DNA of 53,411 nt from Pseudomonadota bacterium (GCA_002746565.1 PDPI01000026.1:1-53411), one strand, 5' to 3'; counted from the stretch's first letter, positions 27,184-37,202 are shown. A program made the numbers and translations. Notes: a model not told the origin generated them from the sequence alone.

Positions 27184-28095
27184 TTAAATCTTGTAATTTA
27201 TGGCATTTATAAGCCCAGATAAAATAACAAAAAATAATCCCGCAAAATATATTTTCAAAATCGGTTCATTATAAATAAAAATCATAAAAAAAGCGGCCAA
27301 AACTGGAATAATAAAAATATAAGGGGCAATCTTTGATGCGTGAAAAATCTTCAAACCCTTAACCCAAAATAGATACGAAATTCCATTTAAAAACACTCCG
27401 TTTACAAAAATAGCCAAAAAATCTTTTGTGCTTGGAAAAACAAAGCTAGAAAAAGCTCTCATGCTAACAAAAGAATACAAAATGGCACTAAAAAAATAAA
27501 TCATAACCGCATTTGTGGGATTTGTGGATATTTTTTTGCTAAGTACGGAAAAAAGAGCGAAGCTAAAAGTTCCTAGCATAACCACAAAAAGAACACCCCA
27601 GTTTGAAAAATCAACACTTGAAAAATCTCCCTTTGTGAAAGTTAAAAAAACTCCCAAAAAACCAAAAAAAAGTGCAAATATTTTCCTTTTTGTCAATCTC
27701 TCATGTAGCAAAAAGGGCGATAATAAAACTATAAAAATAGGCCACATGTATTGAACAACTAAAACCTCCAAACCATTTGCATTTAAATAGCCAAAATATA
27801 AGAGCAAATAATATAAAAAATCCAAAAATCCCAAGGCAAACAACATCAGCACACTTTGTTTAGAATAAGAAAAAATCTCTCCTAAGCTTTTTTGAAACAA
27901 GGCTATAAAAAACAAGGATAAAAAGGAAAAAATTGATGAATAAAATAAAAATTGATGATGATCGAGGCTTGAATGTACGGATTTTGTAACAATTGGTATT
28001 AGCGACCACAAAAATATGCACAAAGCTATAAATAAAATGCCGACTTTTTTGTCATCTTTTTGCATTTTTTTTGTTATTTTACTATATTTTTCCAT
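27184..28095 (-). CDS. EamA/DMT-family transporter (second of two)
   Basis: The 303-residue protein again has ten helices and EamA repeats (VVQYMWPIFIVLLSPFLLHERL and IAPYIFIIPVLAAFFMIFIYNEP). It is clearly diverged from its neighbour, so this is not a recent duplication. The ATG at 28095 lies inside the end of the DUF3108 gene; an alternative ATG at 28065 would remove ten charged residues, and neither has a strong ribosome binding site. The cargo is unknown. Confidence 0.86.
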   Translation of the reverse strand: MEKYSKITKKMQKDDKKVGILFIALCIFLWSLIPIVTKSVHSSLDHHQFLFYSSIFSFLSLFFIALFQKSLGEIFSYSKQSVLMLFALGFLDFLYYLLLYFGYLNANGLEVLVVQYMWPIFIVLLSPFLLHERLTKRKIFALFFGFLGVFLTFTKGDFSSVDFSNWGVLFVVMLGTFSFALFSVLSKKISTNPTNAVMIYFFSAILYSFVSMRAFSSFVFPSTKDFLAIFVNGVFLNGISYLFWVKGLKIFHASKIAPYIFIIPVLAAFFMIFIYNEPILKIYFAGLFFVILSGLINAINYKI

Positions 28096-28853
28096 ACCAA
28101 TTTCGCTCTAATGTCTCCAAAAAATAACACATCTTTTAAAATCGCCTCATCTGCTATATCATCTTTATTTATTTTCACAAAAAGCTCTCCCTTTTCGCTA
28201 GAAAAAATAGGCTGATTTACAAAAACTATAAAATTATGCCCACTGACATTTTCAAAAATTTCCCTTTGTCTATCTTGGCTCATGGGCAAAACCAAAAGTT
28301 CCCCATTTTCATTCTTTGCACCAACTGCGTAAAATTTTGTAAGCTTTGTGATATTATAATCATTACTTAACTTTTTGAAATTAAAAAAGACGGATAAAAG
28401 ATCATTTTGGGCATAGTATTTTAACCTTTTACTTGATTTAGATGTAAGTTTGCCGTCGAAAAATTTTTGCCTCTCTTCTAGGACAAAATTATCAAAAAAT
28501 TTCATGGTTTTAACTTTTTTACTCAAGGCACTCTCCCATTGGCTTGGGTTCATGATAAAAGAATTTTTTCTTTTCATTCTAGTTACTGTATGGGTGTAAA
28601 TTTTGGGTTTTAAGACCCCATTTTCGATACTTCCTTTGCTTTGGAAAAATTCGTCCCTTTGACCACTTAAACTCCTTGCAAAACCAGTTGTATTTGCTTC
28701 AATGCTTATGATATAGGATTTATCATGGGTTTTAAGACGAGTTTTTACAACACCAATTTCCCCAAAAATACCATAGCTTACGTGATATTTTGCCTCAATA
28801 ATATTAGCCTGCAAATTCAAAAATAATAAAAACAAAATCATCAAAAAACGCAT
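28074..28853 (-). CDS. Exported DUF3108-like protein
   Basis: The 259-residue protein has a signal peptide (residues 1-16, cleavage after LQA) and a beta-rich body with AKYHVSYGIFGEIGVVKTRL and NDLLSVFFNFKKL, resembling DUF3108 envelope proteins of unknown function. It is first in the minus-strand operon that continues through two EamA genes to kdsA, ribH, nusB and pyrF. AGGAG precedes the ATG, and TAAAAT at 28883-28888 (minus) is a possible -10. Confidence 0.72.
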   Translation of the reverse strand: MRFLMILFLLFLNLQANIIEAKYHVSYGIFGEIGVVKTRLKTHDKSYIISIEANTTGFARSLSGQRDEFFQSKGSIENGVLKPKIYTHTVTRMKRKNSFIMNPSQWESALSKKVKTMKFFDNFVLEERQKFFDGKLTSKSSKRLKYYAQNDLLSVFFNFKKLSNDYNITKLTKFYAVGAKNENGELLVLPMSQDRQREIFENVSGHNFIVFVNQPIFSSEKGELFVKINKDDIADEAILKDVLFFGDIRAKLVWKNIVK

Positions 28854-28898
28854 AATTTACTCCTAGCTTATTAAATTTCTTTATTTTAATAAATTTTA

Positions 28899-28907
28899 TG
28901 TTAAAAT
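28899..28907 (+). promoter_or_regulatory. Extended -10 for the mscS-der-aroK operon
   Basis: TGTTAAAAT at 28899-28907 lies 34 bases before the mechanosensitive-channel ATG, which has AAGGGTG as ribosome binding site. Confidence 0.45.
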
Positions 28908-28941
28908 TTCATTTACTGTTATCTACAAAAAAGGGTGAAAA

Positions 28942-30024
28942 ATGGAATTCTTAACCAATCTATTAAACGAAAACATCTTTGGAATCAGTGTTCAAAACCT
29001 GCTCATAGCAACGGCGATATTTGCTTTTTGTGTATTTTTAAGATCTTTTCTAAGCAATATTATACTAGGGGTCCTCAAGCGATTATCAAGAAAAACAAAA
29101 ACAAAAGTGGACGATAAACTCATTAATGCCTTTGAAGAGCCCTTTAAATTCTCATTCATAGTGCTAGGTTTTTACCTGTCAAAGCAATTTTTACATGTGG
29201 AAAAGTTTAAAATATTTTTTTCCAATTTCCTCTCATCGCTTATAGTTTTTGTGATCTTTTGGACTATATTTAGATTAGTAAATGAATTTAACGCCATCAT
29301 AGCCATTTTTTCATCTAGACTTGGAAAACCTCTAAATAAAGATATAGAAAATTTTATCATCAAATCATCAAAGGTAATCATAATAATATTAGGTTTTTTG
29401 ATGATCTTGCAAAGTTGGGGAGTAAATATAACCGCCTTTATAGCATCTTTAGGTCTTGGGGGTTTAGCCTTTGCTCTAGCTGCTAAAGATACAGCATCAA
29501 ACCTTTTTGGCTCACTGGTAATTTTTGCCGACAGACCCTTTAAGGTTGGAGATACCATAGAATTAAACGGGATTGAGGGAAGTGTGGAAGAAATAGGCAT
29601 CAGATCAACTAGAATAAGAACTTACGAGAGGTCCCTAGTTGCCATCCCAAATGCCATAGTAGCCCACTCTTCCATAGCAAATTGGACAAAAAGAAATAAA
29701 AGAAGATGTAAGATCTATATAGGCTTAACCTACGATACAAATTCCACCCAAATGGAAAAAATCATAAGTGAAATTGCGAAAATGATAAAAGGAAGAAAGG
29801 ATATAGATAAAGATAGCGTGGCGGTTTATTTTGAAGACTTTGATGAGAGTTCTTTAAATATTTTATGCCATTACCATGTTCAAACAACCAGTTGGACGGC
29901 ATTTTTACAAGCCAAGCAGGAAATAAATATGCAAATTATGAAAATAGTTGAAGAAAATGGCTCGGATTTTGCCTTTCCAAGCAGAACCATTTACACCCAA
30001 GCTTTACAACCCAAGGAAATTTAA
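28942..30024 (+). CDS. MscS-family mechanosensitive ion channel
   Basis: The 360-residue protein has helices at about 18-35, 62-80, 90-110 and 137-160. These are followed by the pore-lining TM3 pattern FIASLGLGGLAFALAAKD and the MscS beta domain FADRPFKVGDTIELNGIEGSV. The C-terminal domain ends with ILCHYHVQT and PSRTIYTQ. Such channels release solutes during osmotic down-shock. The der gene begins 4 bases after the stop. Confidence 0.93.
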   Translation: MEFLTNLLNENIFGISVQNLLIATAIFAFCVFLRSFLSNIILGVLKRLSRKTKTKVDDKLINAFEEPFKFSFIVLGFYLSKQFLHVEKFKIFFSNFLSSLIVFVIFWTIFRLVNEFNAIIAIFSSRLGKPLNKDIENFIIKSSKVIIIILGFLMILQSWGVNITAFIASLGLGGLAFALAAKDTASNLFGSLVIFADRPFKVGDTIELNGIEGSVEEIGIRSTRIRTYERSLVAIPNAIVAHSSIANWTKRNKRRCKIYIGLTYDTNSTQMEKIISEIAKMIKGRKDIDKDSVAVYFEDFDESSLNILCHYHVQTTSWTAFLQAKQEINMQIMKIVEENGSDFAFPSRTIYTQALQPKEI

Positions 30025-30028
30025 ATAA

Positions 30029-31411
30029 ATGACAAAAATAGCACTTTTAGGACGTCCAAATGTGGGCAAAAGTTCACTTTTTAACCGCATGGCAAAGGAA
30101 AGAATCGCCATAACTTCCGACGTAAGCGGAACCACTAGAGATACAAGGGATAAGGAAATTTTTATAAACGAAAAACCCTGCACCATCATCGATACGGGCG
30201 GACTTGATGATAGCAATGAACTTTTTGAAAATGTTAGAAACAAGTCCCTAGATACTGCCAAAAAAGCCCATATCATCCTTTACATGGTGGATGGAAAAAG
30301 CATACCTCAAGATGAGGATAAAAAGATATTTTATGACTTGCAAAAACTAAATGTTCCCATAGCTCTAGTCGTAAATAAGGTAGATAACGAAAAGGATAAG
30401 GCTAGATTTTTTGAGTTTTACGAATTTGGAGCAGACAATATTTTTGCCCTTTCAGTTTCTCATAATCGCGGAACAGGGAAGCTTTATTCGTGGCTAGATG
30501 GTTTTTTGAAGGTTGAAAATTCACCCCTTTTACTAGAAGATGAGGATGAAAGCTTAGAGAGTTTTTTGAAACTAGATCCACAGGAGAATGAAAAGGATTT
30601 TGATATCCATGTGGGAATAATAGGCAGAACAAATGTTGGCAAATCTTCCCTTTTAAACGCCATCTTAAAAGAAGATAGGTCCATAGTCAGTAGCATAGCA
30701 GGAACTACTATCGACCCAGTGGATGAGAGCTTAGAGTGTGGGGATTATACCTTTCATTTTGTGGATACTGCGGGGCTTAGGAAAAGAAGTAAGATCGAGG
30801 GCATTGAAAGATACGCCCTAAATCGCACAGAAAAAGTACTTGAAAAAACCGACATTGCCCTTTTGGTTTTGGATGCAAGTGATAATTTTTATGAACTTGA
30901 TGAGAGAATTGCAAATTTGGTGGATAAATTTAAGCTCGGTTGCATAATAGTTTTAAACAAGTGGGATGAAAGTAAATTTGAATATAAAGAAGCTTGTGAA
31001 GAGATAAGAGATAGATTTAAATTTCTATCCTACGCTCCTATCATAACCCTCTCGGCTTTGACGAAAAAAAGAGTAGATAAAGTAAGAGATTTGATAATAG
31101 AAGTTTATGAGCAGTATTCAAAAAGGATACCCACATCAAAACTGAATGAACTCATGAAAATAGCAGTCCAAAGACATCCAATTCCAAGCGATAAGGGAAA
31201 ATTAGTAAGGATTTATTTCGCAACTCAGTTTGATGTAAAGCCTCCAAAGATAGCCCTTGTGATGAACAAACCAAAACATCTTCATTTTAGCTACAAACGC
31301 TATCTTTCAAATAAGCTAAGAGAAAGCTTTAACCTAACAGGAACCCCCATAATACTCCTGCCAAGGGCAAGGGGTCAAAAGGATGAGGAGATGATAGATG
31401 AGCACAAATAA
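30029..31411 (+). CDS. der: Ribosome-assembly GTPase Der (EngA)
   Basis: Der has two tandem GTPase domains and aids 50S subunit maturation. In this 460-residue protein the P-loops are GRPNVGKSS (8-16) and GRTNVGKSS (about 198-206). Switch/G3 motifs are DTGG and DTAG, G4 motifs are NKVD and NKWD, and a KH-like C-terminal domain is present. It overlaps aroK by 14 bases. Confidence 0.97.
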   Translation: MTKIALLGRPNVGKSSLFNRMAKERIAITSDVSGTTRDTRDKEIFINEKPCTIIDTGGLDDSNELFENVRNKSLDTAKKAHIILYMVDGKSIPQDEDKKIFYDLQKLNVPIALVVNKVDNEKDKARFFEFYEFGADNIFALSVSHNRGTGKLYSWLDGFLKVENSPLLLEDEDESLESFLKLDPQENEKDFDIHVGIIGRTNVGKSSLLNAILKEDRSIVSSIAGTTIDPVDESLECGDYTFHFVDTAGLRKRSKIEGIERYALNRTEKVLEKTDIALLVLDASDNFYELDERIANLVDKFKLGCIIVLNKWDESKFEYKEACEEIRDRFKFLSYAPIITLSALTKKRVDKVRDLIIEVYEQYSKRIPTSKLNELMKIAVQRHPIPSDKGKLVRIYFATQFDVKPPKIALVMNKPKHLHFSYKRYLSNKLRESFNLTGTPIILLPRARGQKDEEMIDEHK

Positions 31412-31913
31412 CATTATTTTGATAGGATTTATGGGAGTTGGCAAGGGAAGTATAGCTAGAGAACTTTGCAAAAAAACTTCACTTTTTGCCATCGATACCG
31501 ATGATTTGATAGAAAGCTTAGAGAATGAAAAAATCAAAAAGATATTTGCCACAAAGGGTGAAGCATATTTTAGAGAGCAAGAGAAAAAATGCGCCCTATG
31601 GCTAGAAAAAAATGTAAAAAATACCATCATTTCAACGGGTGGTGGCTTTTATAAGGTAGAAAATCTCAAAAAAATAGGCAAGGTAATTTATCTAAAATCA
31701 AGCTTCAAGGCCATCATGAAACGCCTAAAAACCCATCCAAATTCAGCAAAAAAATTAGCCAAACGACCCCTTTTGCATGACGAAAAAAAAGCTAAAAAGA
31801 TCTACGATCTAAGAGTTAGGGAATATGAAAAAATAGCTGATGTGATTATAGATGCAGAAGATAAAAGTATCAAAAAAATTATAAAACAAATTAAAAATTT
31901 GCAGGCTCCCTAA
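31398..31913 (+). CDS. aroK: Shikimate kinase
   Basis: AroK phosphorylates shikimate in aromatic amino acid synthesis. The 171-residue protein has the nucleotide-binding start ILIGFMGVGKGSIAREL, the shikimate-binding DTDDLIE and GEAYFREQE, STGGGFY and KRPLL in the lid. The P-loop reads GVGKGS, so the usual Ser/Thr directly after Lys is Gly, with Ser one position later. It overlaps der by 14 bases, and its stop codon lies in the loop of a terminator-like hairpin. Confidence 0.93.
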   Translation: MSTNNIILIGFMGVGKGSIARELCKKTSLFAIDTDDLIESLENEKIKKIFATKGEAYFREQEKKCALWLEKNVKNTIISTGGGFYKVENLKKIGKVIYLKSSFKAIMKRLKTHPNSAKKLAKRPLLHDEKKAKKIYDLRVREYEKIADVIIDAEDKSIKKIIKQIKNLQAP

Positions 31914-31924
31914 AAAAGAGCCTG
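31902..31924. terminator. Hairpin between convergent aroK and the ComEA-like gene
   Basis: CAGGCTC (31902-31908) pairs perfectly with GAGCCTG (31918-31924) around a 9-base A-rich loop. On the minus strand the stem is followed by CAAATTTTTAATTTG, a fair U-tract; on the plus strand it is followed by an A-rich stretch. It probably ends the minus-strand transcript and perhaps both. Confidence 0.55.
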
Positions 31925-31931
31925 GTAAAAA

Positions 31932-32420
31932 TTATTTCTTAGACTTCTTTTTGCTTGTCTTAGACTTCTTTTTCTTAGGAGCTTTCTTATTCGTAGCTTT
32001 CTTGGTTGTAACTTTCTTGGTTGTAGTTTTCTTAGCTTTCTTTTTGCTAGCACTAGCTTTTTTGGATGTAGTTTTTTTACTCTCTGTAGCACTTTCCTTT
32101 GTGGCGCTTGACTTTGCTTCGTTTGATTTTTTAGCTACTCTTTTGGTTTTCTTTGAACTTGTCTTTTTGGATGTTTTCGTACCATCTTTCACATCATTTT
32201 TAACATTCTCAACCAAAGCATCTCCAATGCCTTTTACATTTTTCAAATCATCATAATTTTTAAATTTACCATGCGTTTTCCTATACTTTATAATAGCAGC
32301 CGCCTTTTTATCTCCAATACCCTTAATAGACGCAAATTCTTCGGCAGTTGCAGTATTTATATTTATCTTCGCAAATAAAGAAACCGCCAAAATCGTCAAG
32401 ATCAAAATTACCTTTTTCAT
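31932..32420 (-). CDS. Exported ComEA-like HhH protein with Lys-rich tail
   Basis: The 162-residue protein has a signal peptide (1-17) and then a ComEA-like helix-hairpin-helix unit (about 18-80) with KININTATAEEFASIKGIG and a second NVKGIGDALVENV. From about 81 to the end it has a low-complexity tail of Lys, Ser, Thr and Ala, like the C-terminal tail of histone H1. The HhH part predicts sequence-independent DNA binding, as in ComEA during DNA uptake. From memory, C. jejuni has a short exported ComEA protein without such a tail. AAGGAG precedes the ATG and TATAAT lies 32 bases upstream. Confidence 0.85.
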   Translation of the reverse strand: MKKVILILTILAVSLFAKININTATAEEFASIKGIGDKKAAAIIKYRKTHGKFKNYDDLKNVKGIGDALVENVKNDVKDGTKTSKKTSSKKTKRVAKKSNEAKSSATKESATESKKTTSKKASASKKKAKKTTTKKVTTKKATNKKAPKKKKSKTSKKKSKK

Positions 32421-32451
32421 GTAATCTCCTTTTTTAAATTTTTAGAAAGTC

Positions 32452-32457
32452 ATTATA
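32452..32457 (-). promoter_or_regulatory. -10 box for the ComEA-like gene
   Basis: Minus-strand AAGTTATAATGAC contains a perfect TATAAT, about 31 bases upstream of the ATG. Confidence 0.55.
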
Positions 32458-32516
32458 ACTTAATTTGGTAAATATAATTAACCTAAGCACTTTAATTTTC
32501 TTTTGCTAACTAATTT

Positions 32517-32524
32517 GCTATAAT
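32517..32524 (+). promoter_or_regulatory. -10 box for the trpS-serS operon
   Basis: TTTGCTATAAT has TATAAT at 32519-32524, 28 bases upstream of the trpS ATG. It is back to back with the ComEA promoter in a 132-base divergent gap that shows no other structure. Confidence 0.6.
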
Positions 32525-32552
32525 AAGCCTCATTTTTATTTTTAGGAAGACT

Positions 32553-33518
32553 ATGCGAACTTTAACGGGACTTCAGCCCTCTGGGGCTTTGCATTTGGGG
32601 AATTATTTTGGGGCATTAAAACAGATGATTGATGCCCAGGGGAGGGAAGATTTATTTATATTTATACCAAATTATCATGCCATGTCAAGTGTTAAAGATG
32701 GGGAAATTTTAAGACAAAACACCATAGATGCGGCCATAACTTTTTTAAGCCTTGGGATTGATCCAGAAAAATGTACTTTTTGGATTCAATCGGACGTAAA
32801 AGAGGTTTTGGAACTTTACTGGATACTTTCAAATTATACTCCCATGGGACTACTTGAAAGAGCCCATAGTTATAAGGATAAGGTAGCTCGAGGAATTGCA
32901 TCTAATCACTCGCTTTTTTCCTATCCTGTACTTATGGCAGCTGATATTTTACTATATAATGCGGATGTTATCCCTGTGGGAAAGGATCAAATCCAACATG
33001 TGGAAATTGCCCGAGATATAGCATTGAAATTTAATAACGCCCATGGGGATGTGCTTACTTTGCCCACATTTAGAGTAGATAAAAATCTTGCCACCATTCC
33101 AGGGATAGATGGGGCTAAAATGAGCAAAAGTTATGATAATGCCATAGATATATTTTCAAGCCAAAAGCAACTCAAAAAACGTTGCTCATCCATAGTAACT
33201 GATAGCACTCCACTTGAAGAGCCAAAGGATTTTTCAACGTGTAATGTTTTTGCAATCGCAAAGTTATTTTTAGATGCAAATGGACAAAATAAACTTATGG
33301 AGCGCTACAAAAAAGGTGGCGAGGGTTATGGGCATTTTAAAATGTATTTAAAAGAGCTCATTTGGGATTATTTTGAACCGCACAGAGAAAAGAGAGAGTA
33401 TTTTTTAAACCATCAAGATGAGGTTTTGGATATTTTGAAGCAGGGAGCCAAAAAAGCTAGAAAAGAAGCTCAAAAAACCATGGAAATAGTAAGAGAAAAA
33501 ACGGGGATATTAAGATGA
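32553..33518 (+). CDS. trpS: Tryptophanyl-tRNA synthetase
   Basis: TrpS is a class Ic aminoacyl-tRNA synthetase. The 321-residue protein has [17 protein letters not shown] with the HIGH equivalent at the N terminus, [17 protein letters not shown] and the KMSKS equivalent [11 protein letters not shown]. It overlaps serS by 4 bases (ATGA). AGGAAG precedes the ATG. Confidence 0.97.
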   Translation: MRTLTGLQPSGALHLGNYFGALKQMIDAQGREDLFIFIPNYHAMSSVKDGEILRQNTIDAAITFLSLGIDPEKCTFWIQSDVKEVLELYWILSNYTPMGLLERAHSYKDKVARGIASNHSLFSYPVLMAADILLYNADVIPVGKDQIQHVEIARDIALKFNNAHGDVLTLPTFRVDKNLATIPGIDGAKMSKSYDNAIDIFSSQKQLKKRCSSIVTDSTPLEEPKDFSTCNVFAIAKLFLDANGQNKLMERYKKGGEGYGHFKMYLKELIWDYFEPHREKREYFLNHQDEVLDILKQGAKKARKEAQKTMEIVREKTGILR

Positions 33519-34759
33519 TAGATTTAAAACAATTGCAAAATGATTTTGAGGGTGTAAGCAGGGATCTTAAACGTAAAAAGGTTAGCGACGAAGTTTTAGC
33601 GCAACTTAAAAGTTTATCTTTAGATCTAAAAGAAAAAAGGCAAATCCTAGAGGGTTTTCAAGCTGAACAAAATGCCAAAAGTAAGCTTTTTGGGGCCTAT
33701 GCTAAAGAGGGCAAGGATATAAATGAGCTTAAAAAAGAGTTGGCAAAAAATAAAGAAGAGATAGCAAAGGTAAACGAAGAGGTTAGATCTTTAGAGGAAA
33801 AACTTAGTATTATCGCTTTGGGTGTGCCAAATATTCCAGATGCTGATGTTCCAAATGGAGAGGATGAAAATGAGAATGTCGAGATAAAAAAAGTAGGTAA
33901 AATTCCCGAGTTTACCTTTGAACCTAAAGAGCATTGGGATCTTAAAATAACTCCAAAATGGATAGACTTTGCACGCGGTGTGAAGTTAGCTAAAAGTAGA
34001 TTTTCTGTTCTAAAAAATGATGCAGCAAGACTTGAGAGAGCTTTGATAAATTATATGCTAGATTTTAACGCAAAAAGGGGCTTTGAGGAGGTTTGCGTAC
34101 CTTACATTGCCAACAAACAAACCCTCACAGGAACTGGTCAATTACCAAAATTTGGAGATGATTTGTTTAAAATCGAAGGTGAGGATCTATATCTCATACC
34201 AACGGCTGAAGTGCCAGTTACAAATCTTTTTAGGGATGAGATTTTAAGCTGCGATGAATTGCCCATAAAACTTACTTCCTACACAGCTTGTTTTAGAAAA
34301 GAAGCCGGAAGTGCGGGGCGAGATACAAGGGGAATGATACGACAACATCAATTTGATAAGGTTGAACTCATAGCTATAACAAAACCGGAAGATAGTGAAA
34401 AAATGCTTGAGGAGATGGTAGATTGCGCATCTGATTTGTTAAGCTCACTTGGACTTGCCCATAGGCATCTAATGCTTTGCACTGGGGATTTGGGATTTGG
34501 AGCAGCTAAAACCATAGATCTAGAAGTTTGGTTCCCAGGGCAAAACAAATACCGCGAGATAAGTTCTGTTTCAAATACTCGCGATTTCCAAGCAAGAAGA
34601 GCAAAAATCCGCTACAAAGATGGAAAAAAAAACAAACTTGTCCACACCCTAAACGGCTCATCTTTAGCAGTTGGAAGAACCCTGATAGCCATCATGGAAA
34701 ACTATCAAAAAGAAGATGGAAGTGTTGAGATACCTGAAGTTTTGAAAGGCTATATGTAG
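33515..34759 (+). CDS. serS: Seryl-tRNA synthetase
   Basis: SerS is a class II synthetase. The 414-residue protein has an N-terminal coiled-coil arm (about 30-100) that contacts the tRNA long variable arm, then motif 2 ([28 protein letters not shown]) and motif 3 near the end ([20 protein letters not shown]). It forms an operon with trpS. No terminator is obvious after the stop; a repeat region follows. Confidence 0.97.
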   Translation: MIDLKQLQNDFEGVSRDLKRKKVSDEVLAQLKSLSLDLKEKRQILEGFQAEQNAKSKLFGAYAKEGKDINELKKELAKNKEEIAKVNEEVRSLEEKLSIIALGVPNIPDADVPNGEDENENVEIKKVGKIPEFTFEPKEHWDLKITPKWIDFARGVKLAKSRFSVLKNDAARLERALINYMLDFNAKRGFEEVCVPYIANKQTLTGTGQLPKFGDDLFKIEGEDLYLIPTAEVPVTNLFRDEILSCDELPIKLTSYTACFRKEAGSAGRDTRGMIRQHQFDKVELIAITKPEDSEKMLEEMVDCASDLLSSLGLAHRHLMLCTGDLGFGAAKTIDLEVWFPGQNKYREISSVSNTRDFQARRAKIRYKDGKKNKLVHTLNGSSLAVGRTLIAIMENYQKEDGSVEIPEVLKGYM

Positions 34760-34772
34760 AGTAGTGTGTTTG

Positions 34773-34976
34773 CCAAAATAAGAATTATATTGAAATGTAG
34801 GCGATAAAGGATTGGTCCAATTTATACCTAGAGTTTCAACAATATAAAGGTTATATTAAAATGCATTTCCTGCTTTGATTTCTATGGCGTGGGTAGTGTT
34901 TTACCGAAATAAGGGCTATATTAGAAAACACTATACATCTTTATTTCTCCAAAATAAGAAAAGGTTATGCTAAAAA
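34773..34976. repeat. Degenerate direct repeats in the serS-lysE gap
   Basis: Four diverged copies of a motif like CCAAAATAAGGGTTATATTAAAA occur at about 34773-34795, 34837-34861, 34904-34928 and 34949-34976, spaced 64, 67 and 45 bases. The 253-base gap shows no ORF with a ribosome binding site. The copies may be remnants of a duplicated element or a set of binding sites. Confidence 0.5.
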
Positions 34977-35012
34977 TACCCTATTTAAGACTAGATTTCC
35001 AAAGCAGTATGC

Positions 35013-35630
35013 TTAGACAAAAAGCATGCATATTCCCATCAATATAAACAATAGACCTGAGATTTTATAAAAAATACTTGTTTTTCTTTCGTTGAAAAAC
35101 CATAATTTTGTGTATTTTGATAAGGCTCCGTAAAACATTAAAGATGAAAAAGAAATTGCCATAAAAGTGAATGTCATAATAAAAAATTGTAGGGTTAAGC
35201 TTGAATTTTTTTGTAAAAATAAGGGGAAAATAGCACTAAAAAATAAAATGGCTTTTGGATTTGTGATGGCAACCAAAAAGCCTTTTTTAAAAACTTCTGA
35301 GCTTGAAAACATGGCTTTTTTAGATGGATTTACTTGAAAATGAAGATTTTTATTGAAAATTTGTTTTAATCCCAGAAATACTAGATATAAAGCCCCAGCA
35401 ATTTTTAAAAATACAAAAAAATATTCCCAAATCCCAACAATAGCCCCAATCCAAAAAAAGGCAATGGATGAGAGTATAAAAAGCCCAATTATATTGCCAA
35501 GGGTAGATAAAAAAGTAGCCCTAAGCGAATACATCATGGCATTATTGATAGCCAAAAGTATAGCCGCTCCTGGGCTAGTTATGGTAAAAAATGAAATGGC
35601 AACATAGGCTAAATAATTATCTAGATCCAT
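35013..35630 (-). CDS. LysE-family exporter
   Basis: The 205-residue membrane protein has about six helices and the LysE/RhtB pattern: ISFFTITSPGAAILLAINNAM at the N terminus, FLGLKQIF after helix 3 and GFLVAITNPKAILFFSAIFPLF in the middle. The family exports amino acids or homoserine-lactone-like compounds; the cargo is unknown. It lies 11 bases downstream of leuA on the same strand, so export linked to branched-chain amino acids is possible but not shown. Confidence 0.88.
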   Translation of the reverse strand: MDLDNYLAYVAISFFTITSPGAAILLAINNAMMYSLRATFLSTLGNIIGLFILSSIAFFWIGAIVGIWEYFFVFLKIAGALYLVFLGLKQIFNKNLHFQVNPSKKAMFSSSEVFKKGFLVAITNPKAILFFSAIFPLFLQKNSSLTLQFFIMTFTFMAISFSSLMFYGALSKYTKLWFFNERKTSIFYKISGLLFILMGICMLFV

Positions 35631-35641
35631 CTAGATGCAAG

Positions 35642-37150
35642 CTATCTCATGGACATATAACTATTTAAGGCCCCTATGTAAGCTCTTGCGGTTGCTAACA
35701 TGGTATCCACGCTTAATCCATGTCCAATATAAGGTTTATTTTCATCGAAAGCGACTTTTACAGCCACACGGGCAAGAGCATCTTTACCTTGGCTAACCGC
35801 ATCAACCTTATAATCTTTCAACTCTCCGCTGACCCCACAAACCCTATCTATAACCTTAAAGACCGCATCCATGGTACCATTTCCTATGGCTGCATCTGTT
35901 ATCTCTTTGCCATCATGGCGGATGGTTATGGCTGCGTTTGGAACTCCGCCAGGATTACAGTCTGAAAGTTGCAAGGTTACAAGCTCATAGATTTGTGAGA
36001 TTTTGGTAATCTCTGCTGTAACGATGGCACGCAAATCATCATCGTAAATATCTTTTTTCTGGTCGGCTAGTTTTTTAAACCTCACAAAAGCTTCGTTTAA
36101 TTCTTTATCATCCAAGTTATAACCTAGGCTTAAAAGCTTATCTTTAAAGGCGTGGCGACCCGAATGTTTTCCTAGTATAAGCGAATTTGTTTCTAATCCT
36201 ATATCCTTTGCATTCATGATCTCATAGGTTTCTTGATGTTTTAATATGCCATCTTGATGGATTCCGCTTTCATGGGCAAAGGCATTTTTTCCAACTATTG
36301 CTTTATTTGGCTGGGGTTCTATGCCTGTGATGGATGAAACAAGCCTACTTGTGGGGTAAATCTCCTTTGTATTTATATTTGTATAATATGGAGATAAAAT
36401 ATCTTTTCTAACCTTTAATGCCATTACTATCTCTTCTAGGGATGCGTTTCCGGCCCTTTCTCCAAGACCATTTATGGTACATTCAACCTGCCTAGCTCCA
36501 GCTTGTATGCAAGCTAGAGAATTTGCCACAGCTAGACCTAGATCATTGTGATTATGAACAGAAAGTATGGCCTTATCTTTGATATGCTCATGCAAAGCTT
36601 TTATGATATTTGCCATTTCATCTGGAAGTCTGTAACCGACGGTATCTGGGATATTTAGGGTGGTTGCACCTGCATCTATTACTGCATCTAAAATATCTTT
36701 TAAAAATTCCAAGTCGCTTCTTCCCGCATCTTCGCAGGAAAATTCCACATCATCCACAAAGCTTTTGGAGTACTGCACCGCTTCGACTGCCCTTTTGATG
36801 ACCTCATCTGGCTTCATTTTTAGTTTATATTTCATGTGGATTGGGCTTGTGGCAATGAAGGTATGTATCCTTTGCTTTTTGGCTTTTTTTATGGCATCTG
36901 CGGCAGTTTTTATATCACTTAAAACAGCTCTTGAAAGGGAGCAAATGGTAGAATTCTCCACCCTATCACTTATGCGATCAATAGCATCAAAATCTCCCTT
37001 ACTAGCTGCTGCAAATCCAGCCTCTATGATATCAACACCCAATTTTTCAAGCTGAATAGCAAGGCAAATTTTTTCTTCTATATTCATAGACGCCCCTGGG
37101 CTTTGTTCTCCATCTCTTAGGGTTGTATCAAAAATTATTATATTGTTCAT
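35642..37150 (-). CDS. leuA: 2-isopropylmalate synthase
   Basis: LeuA condenses acetyl-CoA with 2-ketoisovalerate as the first step of leucine synthesis. The 502-residue protein has [16 protein letters not shown] with the metal-binding Asp, [16 protein letters not shown] with the metal His ligands, and [13 protein letters not shown]. The C-terminal LeuA dimer domain for leucine feedback contains [10 protein letters not shown]. The 178 bases upstream hold a 28-codon ORF and a 7-base tandem repeat; no leucine-rich attenuator peptide is visible. Confidence 0.97.
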   Translation of the reverse strand: MNNIIIFDTTLRDGEQSPGASMNIEEKICLAIQLEKLGVDIIEAGFAAASKGDFDAIDRISDRVENSTICSLSRAVLSDIKTAADAIKKAKKQRIHTFIATSPIHMKYKLKMKPDEVIKRAVEAVQYSKSFVDDVEFSCEDAGRSDLEFLKDILDAVIDAGATTLNIPDTVGYRLPDEMANIIKALHEHIKDKAILSVHNHNDLGLAVANSLACIQAGARQVECTINGLGERAGNASLEEIVMALKVRKDILSPYYTNINTKEIYPTSRLVSSITGIEPQPNKAIVGKNAFAHESGIHQDGILKHQETYEIMNAKDIGLETNSLILGKHSGRHAFKDKLLSLGYNLDDKELNEAFVRFKKLADQKKDIYDDDLRAIVTAEITKISQIYELVTLQLSDCNPGGVPNAAITIRHDGKEITDAAIGNGTMDAVFKVIDRVCGVSGELKDYKVDAVSQGKDALARVAVKVAFDENKPYIGHGLSVDTMLATARAYIGALNSYMSMR

Positions 37151-37202
37151 AGTTTTTCCTTAAATATATGTTAAGTTTTAGATAAGTTTTATGCAGGCAA
37201 CA

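Noticed and set aside
26245..28095. Recent tandem duplication of the two EamA genes
   Set aside because: The proteins share only family-level features, with different N termini and signatures, so they are old paralogues or independent acquisitions.
34990..35030. Hairpin at the lysE stop (GTATGCTT/AAGCATGC) as terminator
   Set aside because: The stem is partly inside the last codons, has a wobble and no T-tract after it.
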